Source: Epiperipatus broadwayi (Eukaryota > Onychophora > Udeonychophora > Euonychophora > Peripatidae). From it: a stretch of 64,000 bases of DNA. The notes beneath the pieces were generated by a model. The model was not told the DNA's origin. It did not search any database and worked only from the letters and a program-made list of their open reading frames with translations. Below, in pieces: positions 62,505 through 64,000 of the stretch. Every line of letters begins with the position of its first letter. The stretch's first letter is position 1. The position numbers and the translations under genes are program-made. The DNA is taken from NCBI GenBank assembly GCA_028023455.1, contig JAQFVV010000112.1, positions 1,984,001 through 2,048,000 on the forward strand, written 5' to 3'.

Positions 62505-62656
62505 CTTATGACCCTCTATTCATATACACATTAATGCAACAAATTTTCTTAAAAACTTCTTTATTTTCTTACGGTTTCGACTGTCCAGCAGTCTTCATCA
62601 GAGCTCTATCTTCTTCACTGCATTAATGTGTATATGAATAGAGTGTCATAAGCAAT
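62505..62656 (-). repeat. hairpin enclosing a hammerhead-like core
   Basis: GCTTATGACCCTCTATTCAT followed by ATACACATTAATGCA (62505-62538) is mirrored at 62619-62656 (TGCATTAATGTGTATATGAA, TAGAGTGTCATAAGC). The 80-bp loop carries the motif listed next. Frames over it are by-products. Confidence 0.85.
62574..62601 (-). ncRNA. hammerhead-ribozyme-like motif, best conserved copy
   Basis: The minus strand reads CTGATGA, one A, GACTG-CTGGA-CAGTC (perfect 5-bp stem II with a 5-nt loop), then GAAAC. The core bases of the hammerhead consensus are all present; the extra A before stem II is not canonical. Stems I and III are not obvious close by, so self-cleavage is uncertain. Confidence 0.5.
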
Positions 62657-62984
62657 ATATATAACTATACTATTGTAATTAACCAATATAAATTGTATTC
62701 ATATTATTACACAACTTCATTTTATATGATTCAAAAATCAATTACAAAGATTAGAGTAATGTCCAGATTATTTATTTATGAAGATTAAAATAATTAGTTA
62801 GACAAAGTGCTTCTCTTAGATATACCTGTATGTTTGAAAATAAAGTTTTTGCTCATGTATGATCTGAAATTTGGATGCTTAATAAAAGAGAAAAATATAG
62901 AGACTTCAGCCCATGCTGCCCTATATAGTTTAGTGCCATGATAGAACATTACCTGTTATTAGTCATACAGCAAAATATGGAGAT

Positions 62985-63190
62985 ATGTATTACAGGAATA
63001 ATGAAAAGATTATAAAGAAAATGTTTGGTGAAAACAAATGTATTTCTAACATTGATGAGAAAATTAGGAGTTGAGTTGGATATGTTTTTAAAAGAGATTA
63101 CAATAAATGGACAATGGACAGTTGAAATCTTCACTTTGATCCCAAAAGATTGTAAAAGACATAAAAACAGACTATTTGGAATGTTTTAGA
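62985..63190 (+). pseudogene. RTE-like LINE 3' end, copy 1
   Basis: GGATATGTTTTTAAAAGAGA followed by TACAATAAATGGACAATGG and TTTGATCCCAAAAGATTG reads as the RTE end GYVFKRDYNKWTM...DPKRL, with stops. It is the region equivalent to DNRWTIEILNWIPKD of the element at 19.86 kb. Confidence 0.55.
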
Positions 63191-63289
63191 AAAACTATAG
63201 ATCAGAAAAACATTAAATTTGGAAAGACCTTCATTCTTGTAATAAATTATAAACATGGTGAGAGAATGAACAAGTAAAGTATCATTAAT

Positions 63290-63505
63290 ATCACTGAGAC
63301 ACTTGGAGGCTGCAAGGGAACTGGATTGAATATGCTTTTAAAAGAGATGACAATAAATGAATGGCTGAAATCTTAAATTGGATTCCAAAAGATTGGGAAA
63401 AACTAGGAAAAAACCATATGTGAGATAAATGAAATGTTTTAGACATCTTAAAAAGACCATTGCTAATGTAACTTATTCATGATTGAAAATGGTGATGATA
63501 TTGAA
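63290..63505 (+). pseudogene. RTE-like LINE 3' end, copy 2
   Basis: Same segment again 300 bp later: KRDDNK then AEILNWIPKDWEK, closer to the 19.86-kb element than copy 1, ending near AATGGTGATGATATTGAA. Two truncated insertions in the same direction, or a duplication. Confidence 0.58.
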
Positions 63506-63639
63506 TATTTTCTGATTAAAAGTAAAGAGTATATGTGTATGTGCATAAGTTAACACTATAGTTTTTAATTAATTAGTAAACCTTGATTGCCACTCAAATA
63601 ATGATCCATTTATTTTAATTTGTCATATGATTATCATTT

Positions 63640-64000
63640 CCTATGCTTAGAAGGCTGCTTAAACAGTAGTAAACTCTCCATATGATAGTACAATTCAGTG
63701 CAGGCTCTAGTAATCAATGAAGTAGAAAATGGTGATCATATGTTTTAGTGGTTTAGTATCAATTCTGCACATAGAACAATGATAATTGTGGTTTTTAAAA
63801 AACCAAAGGCGCCAAAATGTATAGATACTGAAATGAGTTCAGATCGATATTACTATACAAGCAAATGAACTTAGATTGAAAACGTTGTGTTTTCATCTTG
63901 GATTCATAGTTTTATAGTTAACTAGATAGGTAAAAGGTGGCTGCTGGAGAGTTGTGTTAGATTCTAATATCTAGGTACAGTGCTCTCATATCCAAGGCTT
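63640..64000. mobile_element. fold-back family B element, cut by window end
   Basis: AAACTCTCCATATGATAGTAC, TTCAGTGCAGGCTCTAGTAA, then GATTGAAAACGTTGTGTTTT, AAGGTGGCTGCTGGAGAGTT and GTGCTCTCATATCCAAGGCT follow the 59418 element in order up to about its centre. The second arm should lie beyond 64000. It has about 130 bp extra near 63730-63830. Confidence 0.65.

Noticed and set aside
1-64000. CRISPR arrays, bacterial-type operons, ribosome binding sites
   Set aside because: No regular spacer arrays or packed coding; the sequence is eukaryotic.

Overview
This is a eukaryotic, almost certainly metazoan, genomic window. It is very AT-rich, has no operon-like gene packing, and is dominated by intron and transposable-element sequence. 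The species cannot be fixed from the sequence. tRNA-derived SINEs, RTE-like LINEs, a GIY-YIG Penelope-like element (PLE) and TG...CA LTR elements together point to an invertebrate.

One host gene is well supported and occupies the minus strand. Four exons with canonical GT-AG borders and matching phases (46421-46292, 43459-43341, 9870-9760, 5645-5524) encode the last part of a DYRK-family protein kinase catalytic domain and a C-terminal tail ending in a stop. The motif CLEWEPEKRMTPSEALNH is read across the first junction. The intron between the second and third exons is about 33.5 kb. The rest of the kinase must lie beyond the right edge, so nearly the whole window is intron or 3' flank of this gene.

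Region by region: 1-5500 is AT-rich sequence with two fold-back (long inverted repeat) elements. 5500-9900 holds the two last exons, a third fold-back and LINE/SINE scraps. 9900-15000 is intron with a possible alternative last exon near 14.1 kb. 14995-19669 is an LTR retrotransposon with both LTRs, primer-binding site, polypurine tract and only a broken gag. 19680-21305 is an abutting dead RTE-like LINE on the minus strand. 21.5-22.6 kb repeats the first fold-back family. 26.0-28.1 kb is tandemly duplicated, T-tract-rich and unusually CpG-containing. 30277-31341 is a TA-flanked TIR transposon. 33086-33200 is a full SINE with an 8-bp target duplication. 35.2-37.4 kb holds two more fold-backs, 38.6-38.85 kb a PLE endonuclease fragment, 40.1-40.6 kb a direct duplication and 41420-43175 an LTR-derived element. 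From 48.9 to 53.7 kb lie three retroelements: a C-depleted LINE tail (-), a decayed LINE (+) and a PLE end (+). The last 9 kb hold hairpins with hammerhead-like cores, another fold-back, a tandem array of tRNA-like units and RTE 3' ends.

The most interesting signals are: (1) three hammerhead-ribozyme-like CTGANGA...GAAAC motifs, one downstream of the PLE and two in long hairpins; (2) extreme strand asymmetry in two retroelements, including a 325-bp run with no G on the + strand; (3) a nine-unit tandem array whose units carry Pol III A- and B-box-like sequences; (4) a gag-only LTR element; (5) several families of long fold-back elements.
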